Source: Spirosoma linguale DSM 74
GTDB taxonomy: Bacteria; Bacteroidota; Bacteroidia; Cytophagales; Spirosomataceae
NCBI GenBank assembly: GCA_000024525.1
Contig: CP001769.1
Location: forward strand, 7,721,001-7,785,000
Direction: 5' to 3'
DNA: 64,000 nucleotides
Below, piece by piece: positions 26,193 to 35,659 of the stretch (the first letter of the stretch is position 1; each line of letters starts with the position of its first letter). A program made the position numbers and the translations under genes. A model generated the notes under the pieces. The model was not told where the DNA came from and made no database searches. It was given only the letters and a program-made list of their open reading frames with translations.

Positions 26193-26960
26193 TCCAACAC
26201 TCACTGCATCACCAATCAACCGAATACCGTCCAGCGTCAGCGAAGGGACAATATCGGTGAACACATCATTGAGCGACGTAATCTGCCCGGATAACCCGCC
26301 GGTGGCTACGGCTATGCAATCGCCATCCAGTTCGTTCTGAATACGACTGACCAGCGAGCGGATCAGCCCTTCGTACCCCAATATCACACCTGCCTGAATA
26401 GCGTGGGTAGTACTGGTACCGAGTGCAGAAGCGGGGACTTCAATGGGTACTTCTGGGAGTTGCGCGGTGTTGGCGAATAACGACCGAATGGCTGTTTTTA
26501 AACCCGGGGCAATAGCTACACCCAGCAGTTTACCAGTTCCTGATACCGTTGTGAACGTTAGGGCGGTACCAAAATCGACAACAACGCAGGTTCGCTGATA
26601 ACGGGTATAAGCAGCCAGTGCATTAGCGACTAAATCGGAGCCAATCTCGTGGGGGCACAGCACCTCAATGGGCAGACGCGGGTAAATATCGGGCCCAACA
26701 ACCACGGGAGCGAAGCCAAATAGTTCTGTCAGCATAGCCCGCATCGTAGGCGTAAGGGCGGGCACTACGCTACTTAAAACAGTCGATTTTACGACACTTA
26801 AAGGTAAGCCTGCTTCGAGCAGCCAAAGCCGTAACCGACGTTCGTAGGATTCGGCCGACTCATCATGCCGGGCAGGCGTTCGCCAGATGTGCTGCCAGCG
26901 GGCTGCATTATAAAATCCGAAAACGGCGTCGGTATTGCCAATATCAACGATAATCTGCAC
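26178..26960 (-). CDS. coaX: Type III pantothenate kinase
   Basis: 260 residues. ASKHA fold: phosphate-1 motif MQIIVDIGNTDAVFGFY, the substrate-side LCPHEIGSDLVANALAAY, phosphate-2 CVVVDFGTALTFTTVSGTG, LGVAIAPGLKTAIRSLFANT and the C-terminal ATGGLSGQITSLNDVFTDIV. Catalyses the first committed step of coenzyme A synthesis (pantothenate to 4'-phosphopantothenate) in the cytoplasm, without feedback inhibition by CoA in this class. The last residues (SVGSEEG) lie in the inverted-repeat arm. It follows tsaB on the same strand after 84 bp and may share its transcript. Confidence 0.95.
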   Translation of the reverse strand: MQIIVDIGNTDAVFGFYNAARWQHIWRTPARHDESAESYERRLRLWLLEAGLPLSVVKSTVLSSVVPALTPTMRAMLTELFGFAPVVVGPDIYPRLPIEVLCPHEIGSDLVANALAAYTRYQRTCVVVDFGTALTFTTVSGTGKLLGVAIAPGLKTAIRSLFANTAQLPEVPIEVPASALGTSTTHAIQAGVILGYEGLIRSLVSRIQNELDGDCIAVATGGLSGQITSLNDVFTDIVPSLTLDGIRLIGDAVSVGSEEG

Positions 26961-27044
26961 GAGCGAAGGAAGTAGATGCCGGGGCGAAATAAGGAGAAAA
27001 ACCCCACATTGTCATCGTACCGGCAATAATGCGTCTTCGGTTGG

Positions 27045-27752
27045 CTAAAACGGGGCCTTTTTAGGCTTTATGGCCATAAAATCTTTCAGGTAAAAGGGCT
27101 CAAAGGCAGCGGTATCTTCAAATTCGCTGCGGGCATAGGCTACGATGGCCAACTGCCCAACGGTTCTGGCCGAAGGATGGATCGGTATCGTAGGAAAATG
27201 GGCGTTGACATGACCGCCTAGCAGGGCTTCGCACTTTGCGGCTCCATCACCAAAAAAGACCACGGGCTTCTGTGCCAGCCACTCGTCAAATGATTGCTCA
27301 TCAATAATCTGTGCCGTCGTTGGCTGCATTTCCTGCCCATCTGTATTGTATAGGGCGCAGTAGACTTCCATACGGCGGGCATCAATCATAGGGCACAGTA
27401 TATAGTCTGTGGGGTAGAAAGAACGGACTTGTTCGGCCATAGCCGTTAGCGTATTGATGGCCAGTAGAGGTTTATCCAGCGCAAAGCAAAGTCCTTTTGC
27501 TGTCGAAACTCCAATGCGCAACCCCGTGTAAGAGCCAGGTCCTTTGGCTACAGCGATAGCATCAAGCTGGGTTAGCTCATAACCTGCCTGTCGCACAATA
27601 TCGCTGATGAGCGTTGTGAGCATAGCGGAAGAGGTTCGTTCTGTAAAGAGCTCATAGGAGCCGAGCAGTGAACTGCTGAGTGAACCTTCGGTGCTGTGCA
27701 GAGCTACTGAACAGATGGCCGTTGATGTATCGAGAGAAAGAATGAGCGGCAT
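27045..27752 (-). CDS. tsaB: tRNA threonylcarbamoyladenosine biosynthesis protein TsaB
   Basis: 235 residues from ATG 27752 (MPLILSLDTSTAICSVALHS); in-frame ATG at 27776 rejected as it adds non-conserved residues. Diagnostic stretches: AIAVAKGPGSYTGLRIGVST, AKGLCFALDKPLLAINTLTA, CPMIDARRMEVYCALY. ASKHA-fold partner of TsaD needed for the t6A37 modification of ANN-decoding tRNAs; it has no kinase activity itself. Length and ending (LKDFMAIKPKK) are usual. Cytoplasmic. Confidence 0.94.
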   Translation of the reverse strand: MPLILSLDTSTAICSVALHSTEGSLSSSLLGSYELFTERTSSAMLTTLISDIVRQAGYELTQLDAIAVAKGPGSYTGLRIGVSTAKGLCFALDKPLLAINTLTAMAEQVRSFYPTDYILCPMIDARRMEVYCALYNTDGQEMQPTTAQIIDEQSFDEWLAQKPVVFFGDGAAKCEALLGGHVNAHFPTIPIHPSARTVGQLAIVAYARSEFEDTAAFEPFYLKDFMAIKPKKAPF

Positions 27753-28266
27753 GTACTTATTAGGAAACGAAAGCAAAGTAAAGCGTCACCTACCGATTTG
27801 CAAGCAGCCAGAGTCCTTTATGTTTTTAGAACTGACAGTATTGTTGACAAAACGAATGACTTATACTCGACTTGTGCTGTTGTGCCTGCTACTTCCAGCT
27901 TTGACGTTTGTATATTTTTTTATATACCTACCTAAAAAAAGAAAATATATTTTATGTATATAAGTTATTCATAGTCAATGGGTTGACTGTATTAGTAAAG
28001 AGGTGTAGAACGATTTTGACCTTAGATTTGATTGTTTAGTATAGTAAGTTGAGAGAGCATACGATAAAAAAAAGGGCTAATATGCTACTTATTAGTACAA
28101 AAAGATGCTATTTGCTGCAGCTAATTACTGAAAATTTAATATTTACTTTTAGGGAGTACTGTTAATTTTAAGGAGGTACGCAAAATAAAAAGTTGTTTTT
28201 AAGTGACTTTTTGTAAACTATAAATTCTACATTAGCAGTATATATCTAAGCTGGCTCAGATTATAG
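27753..28266. other. Divergent AT-rich spacer, 514 bp
   Basis: Between tsaB (minus) and the TetR regulator (plus). Strongly AT-rich, particularly 27910-28260. Apart from one possible 35-codon reading frame at 27856-27963, no gene or clear operator was found; a TetR operator near 28240 would be expected but I see no convincing palindrome. Confidence 0.5.
27856..27963 (+). CDS. Possible 35-residue single-pass membrane peptide
   Basis: ATG at 27856 opens a frame for MTYTRLVLLCLLLPALTFVY followed by FFIYLP and the basic tail KKRKYILCI: one hydrophobic helix plus positive-inside end. No ribosome-binding site stands out and no homologue is recalled, so this may be chance in AT-rich DNA. Confidence 0.2.
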   Translation: MTYTRLVLLCLLLPALTFVYFFIYLPKKRKYILCI

Positions 28267-28935
28267 ATGGAAAAAATTAGAAGAAATCGCGCGGACACCA
28301 CACAGCGTATTGTTAACGCACTTGAAGATGTACTGGCTGAGCAAGGTCTTGAAGGTGCCAGAATTAACCAGATAGCTGAGAAGGCTGGGATTAGCAAAGT
28401 GCTTATCTATCGCTATTTCGGCGGCCTAGATGGGTTAATGGAATACTACGTCCGGATGGGTCGAATGTTTCCGCATTTCACTCCGGCCATGCTGGACCAG
28501 ATTCGTCCTATACACCAGGATGATCTGGCGAAGGTTTGGTACCGGCAGGCGATTCAGATGTTTCGTTACATGCGTACATCGAAAGCCGCTCGCGAAGTAT
28601 TAAAGGCAAACGTTGTTGAAAATGATCCAACGGCTGATGTCATCAGTAAAGCACAGGATGATGAACTCCAGCGGTTAGTTAACCAGCTTTCGTTTATTGA
28701 AGGGCCTGACAGCCAGGCGATTTCGGCCGTTATGCTCGGGGCTTTATCTTACCTGACGATCCAGGCGCAAAACAACCATACCATGGTCGGTATTGATCTG
28801 CGTAGTGAACAGGGATGGCAACGTATTGAAGGAGCAGTTAAGCTAATTTATCTGGCACTTAATAAAATGGCGATTGACACCCAATCTGTGAAGTTAAGCG
28901 CTCAAGCTAAAGCCCAGCCTGCTAGCCAATGGTAG
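28267..28935 (+). CDS. TetR/AcrR-family transcriptional regulator
   Basis: 222 residues. N-terminal helix-turn-helix about 10-57: TTQRIVNALEDVLAEQGLEG, ARINQIAEKAGISKVLIYRY, FGGLDGLMEYYVRM, the standard TetR pattern with recognition helix SKVLIYRYFG. The C-terminal ligand/dimer domain is not specific; FRYMRTSKAAREVLKANVVE resembles a broad Bacteroidota TetR subgroup. No adjacent efflux or enzyme gene on the same strand, so its target is unclear; the exopolysaccharide cluster 1.2 kb downstream is one candidate (inference). Confidence 0.88.
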   Translation: MEKIRRNRADTTQRIVNALEDVLAEQGLEGARINQIAEKAGISKVLIYRYFGGLDGLMEYYVRMGRMFPHFTPAMLDQIRPIHQDDLAKVWYRQAIQMFRYMRTSKAAREVLKANVVENDPTADVISKAQDDELQRLVNQLSFIEGPDSQAISAVMLGALSYLTIQAQNNHTMVGIDLRSEQGWQRIEGAVKLIYLALNKMAIDTQSVKLSAQAKAQPASQW

Positions 28936-28951
28936 ACTATTATGAATCAAT

Positions 28952-28997
28952 CCATAAAAAAAGCTTTTATTCGACCGAGTAGAAGCTTTTTTTATGG
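28952..28997. terminator. Bidirectional terminator between convergent genes
   Basis: CCATAAAAAAAGCTT (28952-28966) pairs with AAGCTTTTTTTATGG (28983-28997); A/T tracts serve both directions. It lies between the TetR gene stop (28935) and the stop of the gene at 29010. Confidence 0.85.
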
Positions 28998-29009
28998 GTC
29001 ATACCTGAC

Positions 29010-29633
29010 TTATAACAGTGAAAAGTTAAGCATCTCGCGCCCAAACTGCTGAATTAACATTTCTATCTTTTGGGCCTCTTGGGTGGAAGGATGTTGCTTG
29101 TTTGACATGAACTGGCTGAGTAAGTCCTGGGGAATGTCGGTCTGCTCGGCCAGGTGATTTATTCTGAACTGTTGAAAGAGTTCCCGAACAGCGGTTAAGT
29201 CGTGGTGAAAATTAAAGACATAATCGTTGGGTAAAATTTGCCTGTCGATATTTTGAGCTTGTAAATAAGAAGTTAACTCGCTGAATTGAGCATTTAGTTT
29301 TTCGGTGATCATATCGCGGGAAGCTCCGCAGGTAAGGATCAATAATTTCTGTAATTCGACCCGTCCCCAAAGCTGACTTCCCTTTTTCTCAAGTACGACT
29401 GGCACAGTAGGTACTGACAACTTTTTCGAATGCTGACCTTTAAATAAAGCGGTTTGAGGGGCATAAGTAGCCCGGAAAAGAGTATCTAAGGTTCCGGCTG
29501 GCATACTGCCTATGCTCCGCAACGGAGTAACAAGGTATTGGGCCGCAGAATTATATATACAGCAAATACTGCTTTGATGGACTAATTTCCAATCTCTACT
29601 TTGTAGAATATTCACTGACGTCTGTAAATTCAT
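29010..29633 (-). CDS. Unknown protein ending in an HTH-like domain
   Basis: 207 residues from ATG 29633 (upstream in-frame ATG at 29666 is less likely). No family recognised for the first 150 residues; they include a Cys pair in SSICCIYN and a long polar helix region KLNAQFSELTSYLQAQNIDR. The last 55 residues look like an XRE-type helix-turn-helix: VRELFQQFRINHLAEQTDIP then QDLLSQFMSNKQHPSTQEAQ, i.e. LAxxTxIxxxxLSxxxxxKxxPS. It could be a sequence-specific DNA-binding protein. It faces the TetR gene and lies just upstream of the polysaccharide cluster in the opposite direction, so it could regulate it. Confidence 0.55.
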   Translation of the reverse strand: MNLQTSVNILQSRDWKLVHQSSICCIYNSAAQYLVTPLRSIGSMPAGTLDTLFRATYAPQTALFKGQHSKKLSVPTVPVVLEKKGSQLWGRVELQKLLILTCGASRDMITEKLNAQFSELTSYLQAQNIDRQILPNDYVFNFHHDLTAVRELFQQFRINHLAEQTDIPQDLLSQFMSNKQHPSTQEAQKIEMLIQQFGREMLNFSLL

Positions 29634-30168
29634 AGTATATATTTTCTGACTTTTGCAAATATGCAACTTTTTAAAAACCCTGAATAAGCTACGAAACCTT
29701 ATGTTCTATATTTACAATTTTAACTGATCAAAGTGCAACAGAGGCTCTAAAGGTTACATATTATAAATTTTATCATGTGTGGTGAAATATAAATATTCTT
29801 ACTTTGCTGGATATATTGTAAAAAGAATAACAAATAATCATTTATTTTAAATAAATAGCTGTAAAAGAGCATATTAGTTAAAATACTCGTCAAAATTTAT
29901 CTTTTAAACGGTCAAACTGTTTACTTTTATTTTAGAACGTAAATAAAATATATACAGAATTCTTTTGTTACTGTAGTGAAAATACGATATATTTGAATTG
30001 TGATAATGATGATATGTGTTGACAATTAGTGACGAAGTTATCATCATCCGATTATAAAATGTAGTGTATTGGATTAATAATATACACTATATGATTAATC
30101 GAGCTACTAGTTTACTATAGTGTGTATTTATATCTCTTTCTTTTTAACATAGTTAATTTTCTTACTTT
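29634..30168. other. AT-rich divergent spacer, 535 bp
   Basis: Between the HTH-ended unknown gene (minus) and the export gene of the exopolysaccharide cluster (plus). Very AT-rich with no open frame of note. It must contain the cluster promoter; no exact TAnnTTTG box with -33 TTG was found. The length and composition suit multi-factor regulation. Confidence 0.5.
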
Positions 30169-30966
30169 ATGCCATTAACTTATTATGCCAAGACGCTACC
30201 CCTACTTATTGCGTTATCTCTGGTTACCTTAGTATCAGGTTGCATATCGTCACGGCAACTGGTGTATTTTCAAGGGCAGCCAACAGCCCCGGATTCCGTT
30301 AAACTACTGGATAAGTTTGTACCGACTGTACAACCTGGTGATATTCTGACGGTGCGTGTGAGTAGTCTTAGCCCAGAGGCCACCACGTTTTTTAACCCGC
30401 CCTCCGCAACGATGCAGTTTGATCGGATGATGACGCCGATTACAACATCGCTACCCGAAATAACCGGATACCTGGTCAATCCCGACGGTACCCTGGAGCT
30501 TCCACTACTCGGGAAAGTAGCAGTAGGTGGGCTGACCACCGCACAGACCGCTGATAAAATCAGGGAGTTGCTCAAAACATACCTCAAAGAGCCAACCGTA
30601 AATATCCGGAATCAAAACTTCCGGGTTTCGGTCATGGGCGAAGTGGCCCGCCCCTCGCTATTTACTATCCCTAATGAACGCATAACTATGCTTGAGGCAT
30701 TGAGCCTGGCTGGTGACATCACCATATACGGTCGGCGTGATAATGTAATGCTTATTCGTGAAGTAGATGGCAAACGTACCTTCACACAAATTGACCTGAC
30801 ACGGCGCGACTTATTTACCTCACCTTACTATTACCTGCATCCTAACGATGTGGTTTATGTGTCGCCGGGCCGGGCCCGCGTGGCTGCCGCCGACCGGACC
30901 TACCAGTTATTACCTATCGCATTAAGTGCACTTTCTTTTCTGGCTATCATATTCAGTCGCTTTTAA
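30169..30966 (+). CDS. Polysaccharide export outer-membrane protein (Wza/BexD family)
   Basis: 265 residues. Lipoprotein signal with LVSGC (Cys25) followed by ISSRQ. Poly_export domain about 45-145: LDKFVPTVQPGDILTVRVSS and GYLVNPDGTLELPLLGKVAV; then an SLBB domain about 150-235: FRVSVMGEVARPSLFTIPNE and MLEALSLAGDITIYGRRDNV. A hydrophobic C-terminal helix (LLPIALSALSFLAIIFSRF) replaces the long helical barrel of E. coli Wza. Forms the outer-membrane exit for exopolysaccharide together with the Wzc-like protein encoded 12 bp downstream. Confidence 0.93.
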   Translation: MPLTYYAKTLPLLIALSLVTLVSGCISSRQLVYFQGQPTAPDSVKLLDKFVPTVQPGDILTVRVSSLSPEATTFFNPPSATMQFDRMMTPITTSLPEITGYLVNPDGTLELPLLGKVAVGGLTTAQTADKIRELLKTYLKEPTVNIRNQNFRVSVMGEVARPSLFTIPNERITMLEALSLAGDITIYGRRDNVMLIREVDGKRTFTQIDLTRRDLFTSPYYYLHPNDVVYVSPGRARVAAADRTYQLLPIALSALSFLAIIFSRF

Positions 30967-30978
30967 TCAACATATATC

Positions 30979-33306
30979 ATGTCTGAAAATGCTTACTCAT
31001 ACATGCCCTACCAGGTCTATGCTCCTGAGAACCAGGTCAACCTTAGGGTAATATTACTTCGTTACCTGAAGCACTGGAAGTGGTTTGCTTTATCACTGAT
31101 ATTGGCTGGCGCAGCTGCTTATGTATATCTGCTTTATCAAACACCAATCTATAAGGTTCAGGCAAGTTTGTTAATCAAAGATGACAAGAAAGGACTGGAT
31201 GGTGAGAACATCCTGAAAGAAATGGATATTCTTAAACCGAAGAAAACGGTTGAGAACGAAATTGAAATTGTGCAGTCCTACACGTTAATGGACAAAGTGG
31301 TTGATCATCTTAACCTCAACGTTCAATATTTTAAGCCAACGTCTACTATCGATAAGGAGGTTTATGGTAATTTACCTATTCGGCTGGTTGTAGAACGGCC
31401 TGCTTCAGCCTTATACGACGATAAGCTTGATCTAAGCTTCGTTGATGCGCAGCACATCAAGCTGAACGATCGGACGTACCCCGTCAACCAATCGGTCAAT
31501 ACCCCATATGGACGGCTTCGCTTTTTTACCCGTCAGCCTTTAACTGCCTCGTTTGAACCGATGAAAGTTAAAGTGTCGCCCCGTACAGAAACGGTCAATA
31601 ACTTACTGAAAAACTTAACCGTTGAAACAACTAGTAAGGCATCGACAGTATTATTGATAACTCTCGATGAGGCTGTACCCGAAAAAGGAGAAGCGCTGCT
31701 CAAGCAGCTAATCGAGGAATACAACCAGGCGGCCGTTGTCGATAAAAACCTGGTTGCGGCCAGCACGCTCGATTTTATCGAAGATCGTCTTCGGTTGATC
31801 TCCGGTGAACTGACAACGGTAGAGAAAGATGTAGAATCGTATAAAACAAGCCAGGGTATAACAGATCTGAGTACACAGGCGCAATCGTTTCTGCAAACGG
31901 TACAGGCCAACGATGCTCAACTTAATCAGGTAAATATTCAACTGGGTTCACTGAATGACATTGAACGATACGTGACCAGTAAAGGCGCTACACGGGGTGC
32001 GGCTCCTGCAACGCTTAGCCTGAGCGATCCGGTGCTGTTAGGGTTGGTAACGAAAGTGTCTGAGCTCGAGTCGCAGCATGATCTGTTGGCCCGCACGACG
32101 TCGGACCGAAACCCGCTGCTGCAATCGCTGGATAGCCAGATTAAAGCCACAAAAGAGAGCATAAGTGAGAATATTCAGACGATAAAGACTCAATTGATCA
32201 GCACTCGCAATCAGCTTACATCGACCAATAAGCGGCTCGAAGGTATGGTGCGCACTGTTCCCCACAAAGAGCGGGCGTTGCTGAACATTACCCGTCAGCA
32301 GGCGATCAAAAACAACTTGTATACGTATTTGCTGCAAAAACGCGAAGAGACGGCTTTGTCCTATGCGTCTACGTTGCCTGATAGCCGCATTGTTGATATG
32401 CCCCGGCATGATGAGAAACCGATCAAGCCGGTTCGCGGCATGACGTTTGCTCTATTTGGCCTCTTTGGTTTATTGTTTCCTATTGGCGTAATGGCTACCC
32501 GGGATGCGCTGAATAACCGCGTTCGTCGTCGTTCTGATGTTGAAGAAGCTTCGCAAGTCCCCATCCTGGGTGAAGTGGTGAAGTCAGATGGTTCAAAGGC
32601 GCTGGTCGTCGTATCGAATAGTCGTTCGGTCATAGCGGAACAAATACGGGCACTTCGAACAAACCTGCAATTTTTGCGGAGTAGTCAAACGGGTTGCCAG
32701 GTTGTCCTGTTTACATCGAGTATCAGTGGCGAAGGAAAGTCATTTATGTCGCTTAACCTGGGAGCAAGTTTAGCACTGGTCGATCGTCCTACGGTTATTT
32801 TGGAAATGGACCTTCGCAAACCTAAGCTTCATAGCTCATTGGGTATGCGTAATCCAGTTGGGATTAGTAATTACCTGATTGGCGAGGCCACCCTGGATGA
32901 GGTACTACAGCCTATTGAAGGATTTCCCAACTACTTCCTGATAAGCAGTGGTCCTCTGCCCCCAAATCCATCTGAATTACTGAATGGCCCTCATCTGGCT
33001 CGTTTGTTCACCGAGTTACGCCAACGGTTCGATTATGTTATTGTCGATTCGCCACCCATCGGTCTGGTAACGGATGCGCAGGTGATCGCTCCCCTGGCAG
33101 ACGCGACCCTCTACATGGTACGTCATGACATTACGCCGAAAACCTACCTCAAAATGGTCGATACGCTCTATAAAGAGCATCGGTTCCAGAACCTGAATGT
33201 CATCCTGAATGCTGTTGATGACGGTGAATCCTATTACTACAGTTATAGCTACGGCGGTTACTACCAGGAAGACAAGCCACAACGCCCTAAGCTCAAAGCT
33301 GAATAG
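30979..33306 (+). CDS. Wzc-like polysaccharide co-polymerase with tyrosine kinase domain
   Basis: 775 residues. Wzz domain from about 18 with first membrane helix FALSLILAGAAAYVYLLYQ; long periplasmic coiled-coil part about 200-460; second membrane helix about 490-510 (FALFGLFGLLFPIGVMAT). Cytoplasmic BY-kinase about 540-750: Walker A SSISGEGKSFMSLNLG near 580, Walker A' VILEMDLRKPKLH near 610, Walker B YVIVDSPPIG near 687. The tail SYYYSYSYGGYY is a tyrosine cluster for autophosphorylation. Controls chain length and export. The matching phosphatase is at 60486-61253. Confidence 0.95.
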   Translation: MSENAYSYMPYQVYAPENQVNLRVILLRYLKHWKWFALSLILAGAAAYVYLLYQTPIYKVQASLLIKDDKKGLDGENILKEMDILKPKKTVENEIEIVQSYTLMDKVVDHLNLNVQYFKPTSTIDKEVYGNLPIRLVVERPASALYDDKLDLSFVDAQHIKLNDRTYPVNQSVNTPYGRLRFFTRQPLTASFEPMKVKVSPRTETVNNLLKNLTVETTSKASTVLLITLDEAVPEKGEALLKQLIEEYNQAAVVDKNLVAASTLDFIEDRLRLISGELTTVEKDVESYKTSQGITDLSTQAQSFLQTVQANDAQLNQVNIQLGSLNDIERYVTSKGATRGAAPATLSLSDPVLLGLVTKVSELESQHDLLARTTSDRNPLLQSLDSQIKATKESISENIQTIKTQLISTRNQLTSTNKRLEGMVRTVPHKERALLNITRQQAIKNNLYTYLLQKREETALSYASTLPDSRIVDMPRHDEKPIKPVRGMTFALFGLFGLLFPIGVMATRDALNNRVRRRSDVEEASQVPILGEVVKSDGSKALVVVSNSRSVIAEQIRALRTNLQFLRSSQTGCQVVLFTSSISGEGKSFMSLNLGASLALVDRPTVILEMDLRKPKLHSSLGMRNPVGISNYLIGEATLDEVLQPIEGFPNYFLISSGPLPPNPSELLNGPHLARLFTELRQRFDYVIVDSPPIGLVTDAQVIAPLADATLYMVRHDITPKTYLKMVDTLYKEHRFQNLNVILNAVDDGESYYYSYSYGGYYQEDKPQRPKLKAE

Positions 33307-33357
33307 AAATCAGTAGTACTTCAATCTATACCATGAAAAGCCAATTGAGAAACATTT

Positions 33358-34032
33358 ATGCTTAGTAATGCCTCACTTTCTAACAGTAGACCTTATATCG
33401 ATGATGAGGTCGAGGTTCTGGAGCCATCAATAGCCTACAGAGGTTTATTGGCCAAACGAATATTTGATATCGCTTTTTCGCTTTTCATCAGCCTGTTTAT
33501 TCTCTCCTGGCTGATTCCATTACTGGGTCTGGCCATTCGGTTCAGCTCGCCAGGGCCGATGATCTTTGTGCAGTTACGTACGGGGCGTAACGGACGCCAG
33601 TTCCGGTGTTTTAAGCTCCGTACAATGAAAAATACTCCTGAGACTACATTTAAGCAGGCAACACAAAATGATCCGCGTATAACAAAACTGGGGCAGATAT
33701 TACGGAAAACGAATCTGGATGAACTGCCCCAGTTTTTCAACGTGCTACGGGGAGACATGAGTATTGTAGGCCCACGCCCTCACCCAATTCCACTGGATGC
33801 CAAACATTGGTATACCATGCCTCATTACCCGGAACGGTATGGAGTGAAACCCGGTATTACCGGACTGGCACAGGTGCGGGGTTGCCGGGGTGAGACGGAT
33901 ACACTCCAAAAAATGGAGCATCGGGTACGGCTGGATCGATGGTATATAGCTAAACGATCGTTTGGTCTGGATATAAAAATTTGTTTGTGGACAGTGACGA
34001 GGATGATACAGGGTGATAAAAAAGCCTGGTAA
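33358..34032 (+). CDS. Initiating sugar transferase (polyprenyl-phosphate sugar-1-phosphate transferase)
   Basis: 224 residues. Only the C-terminal catalytic half of the WcaJ/WbaP family: one membrane helix about 35-58 (IAFSLFISLFILSWLIPLLG), then the signature FVQLRTGRNGRQFRCFKLRT, LDELPQFFNVLRGDMSIVGP, RPHPIPL and GVKPGITGLAQVRGCRG. Transfers the first sugar-1-phosphate from a UDP-sugar to undecaprenyl phosphate at the inner membrane. Short variants like this lack the N-terminal five-helix region. Starts 51 bp after the kinase gene. Confidence 0.93.
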   Translation: MLSNASLSNSRPYIDDEVEVLEPSIAYRGLLAKRIFDIAFSLFISLFILSWLIPLLGLAIRFSSPGPMIFVQLRTGRNGRQFRCFKLRTMKNTPETTFKQATQNDPRITKLGQILRKTNLDELPQFFNVLRGDMSIVGPRPHPIPLDAKHWYTMPHYPERYGVKPGITGLAQVRGCRGETDTLQKMEHRVRLDRWYIAKRSFGLDIKICLWTVTRMIQGDKKAW

Positions 34033-34333
34033 AATCAGCAGTCAAAATACGTGTTGACTAGTCTAGTGAATACACTTTGTAAAAAGATAAATAGTAAAAT
34101 ACTACTGCAGTTATAAAAATTATTAATACGTAAAACCTAATTCTCCTGATGGTGCTGCTATCTGAGGAAGAAGCAGTCAAGTTTTAAAAAGGAGTAAGAC
34201 ACAGATTAGGTAGCGATCTAACTGGTTTGTTAACAGATAAGAATAATGGCAAACTGGTTAAAGACGGTAATTTATTCATTCAATAACTACGCGTGCATTA
34301 GCTAGTAAGCATGATGCTGCATAAGAATATAAA
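34033..34333. other. Intergenic, 301 bp, inside the cluster
   Basis: Gap between the sugar transferase and the flippase. AT-rich, no gene; TACACTTTG at about 34073 is close to a promoter -7 box, so the downstream biosynthetic genes may have their own start. Base composition drops from here on. Confidence 0.4.
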
Positions 34334-35629
34334 ATGAAATCAAGAGAGACTAGTAAGTTTAAGAAGAACTTAATGTCAATGGGCCTTATGTATGTGGCAA
34401 ATTATGCCTTGCCGCTACTAACAATGCCCTACGTTGCCAGAGTACTGGGGCCTGATAAATTTGGCCTGGTTAATTACTCACAATCCTATATTCAGTATTT
34501 TGGTTTATTAGTAAATTTTGGGTTTGAATTATCTGCTTCCCGGCGTATTGCGGCCAGTAGAGGAGATAAAGAAGCTACCGATACTATTTTTAACGAAACA
34601 CTATTTACGAAGATAACGCTACTGGGAATATCATTTATTCTGTTTCTTTTTATTACTCTGGCCGTACCCTCTTTCTGGGCTGAACGCTATTTGCATATAG
34701 CTACCTTTGTTACTTGTGTTTCTTATTGCTTATATCCAACATGGTTCTACCAGGGCATGGAGGATATGACCAAAACGGCAATATTTAATGTACTGATGAA
34801 GTTTTTCTTTACTTCATTAATATTCTTGATGGTCAAGACTGAGAATGATTATGTCTACCATAATTTAGCTATTAGCGTTGGGCAAGTTATCATTGCCGTA
34901 ATCGCTTTATTTGTAGCTATAAGGAAATATCGAATAGTTGTTGTAGTACCAGCTATTACAAAGATCGTCACTGTTATTAAAACATACAGGCTTCTTTTTT
35001 TCAGTACCGTTGTTGTTAATCTATATACCGGTACCAATATATTTATCTTAGGCATGTTGAGTACGCCGAACCACGTAGGCTTCTTTTCGTCGGCTCACAA
35101 AGTTGTCATTATTGGATGCTTGTTTGTGACCGGCGCCTTCGGGCAAGCCTTTTATCCGTACATCGCTCGGGAGTTTTCCACCAGTCGGAGTAAAGGTTTA
35201 AAAATAGTTAAAAAAATTATTCCTAAGATAGCCTCCTTAACTGCTTTGCTATCTATCGGCATTTTCATTGTAGCCGATTACATAATTAAAATACTATTTG
35301 GTGCTGCCTTTGAGGATGCGGTTATCGTTCTTCGTATTCTGGCCTTTCAACCCTTTATTATCAGCATAAGTAATTTATTAGGTGTACAGACAATGCTTAA
35401 TCTTCAGTTAGATAAAGTATTCTATAAAATAACATTAGGTGGTGCCATATTAGGTACGGCATTGAATTTCATATTAGTACCTTATTACTTTGAAATTGGT
35501 ACTGCTTGTGCATGGGTCATTACCGAATTAGCCATAGCTATAGCAATGTATTTCTCTCTTCGAGAAAATGGCTATAATCTATTTCAAAAGAACGTTTACT
35601 TGCCGTCAACACAAATTGAGAACGTATAA
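34334..35629 (+). CDS. Polysaccharide flippase (Wzx/MATE-like)
   Basis: 431 residues with about 12 membrane helices. N-terminal MGLMYVANYALPLLTMPYVA followed by RVLGPDKFGLVNYSQSYIQY is the usual Wzx/PST opening; other marks: YPTWFYQGMEDMTKTAIFNV and QPFIISISNLLGVQTMLNLQ. Moves the undecaprenyl-linked repeat unit across the inner membrane. Codon use and AT content are richer than in the housekeeping genes to the left, typical of exchanged polysaccharide genes. Confidence 0.93.
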   Translation: MKSRETSKFKKNLMSMGLMYVANYALPLLTMPYVARVLGPDKFGLVNYSQSYIQYFGLLVNFGFELSASRRIAASRGDKEATDTIFNETLFTKITLLGISFILFLFITLAVPSFWAERYLHIATFVTCVSYCLYPTWFYQGMEDMTKTAIFNVLMKFFFTSLIFLMVKTENDYVYHNLAISVGQVIIAVIALFVAIRKYRIVVVVPAITKIVTVIKTYRLLFFSTVVVNLYTGTNIFILGMLSTPNHVGFFSSAHKVVIIGCLFVTGAFGQAFYPYIAREFSTSRSKGLKIVKKIIPKIASLTALLSIGIFIVADYIIKILFGAAFEDAVIVLRILAFQPFIISISNLLGVQTMLNLQLDKVFYKITLGGAILGTALNFILVPYYFEIGTACAWVITELAIAIAMYFSLRENGYNLFQKNVYLPSTQIENV

Positions 35630-35659
35630 ATTTACTTCATATACTTAATTTTAATCAAC

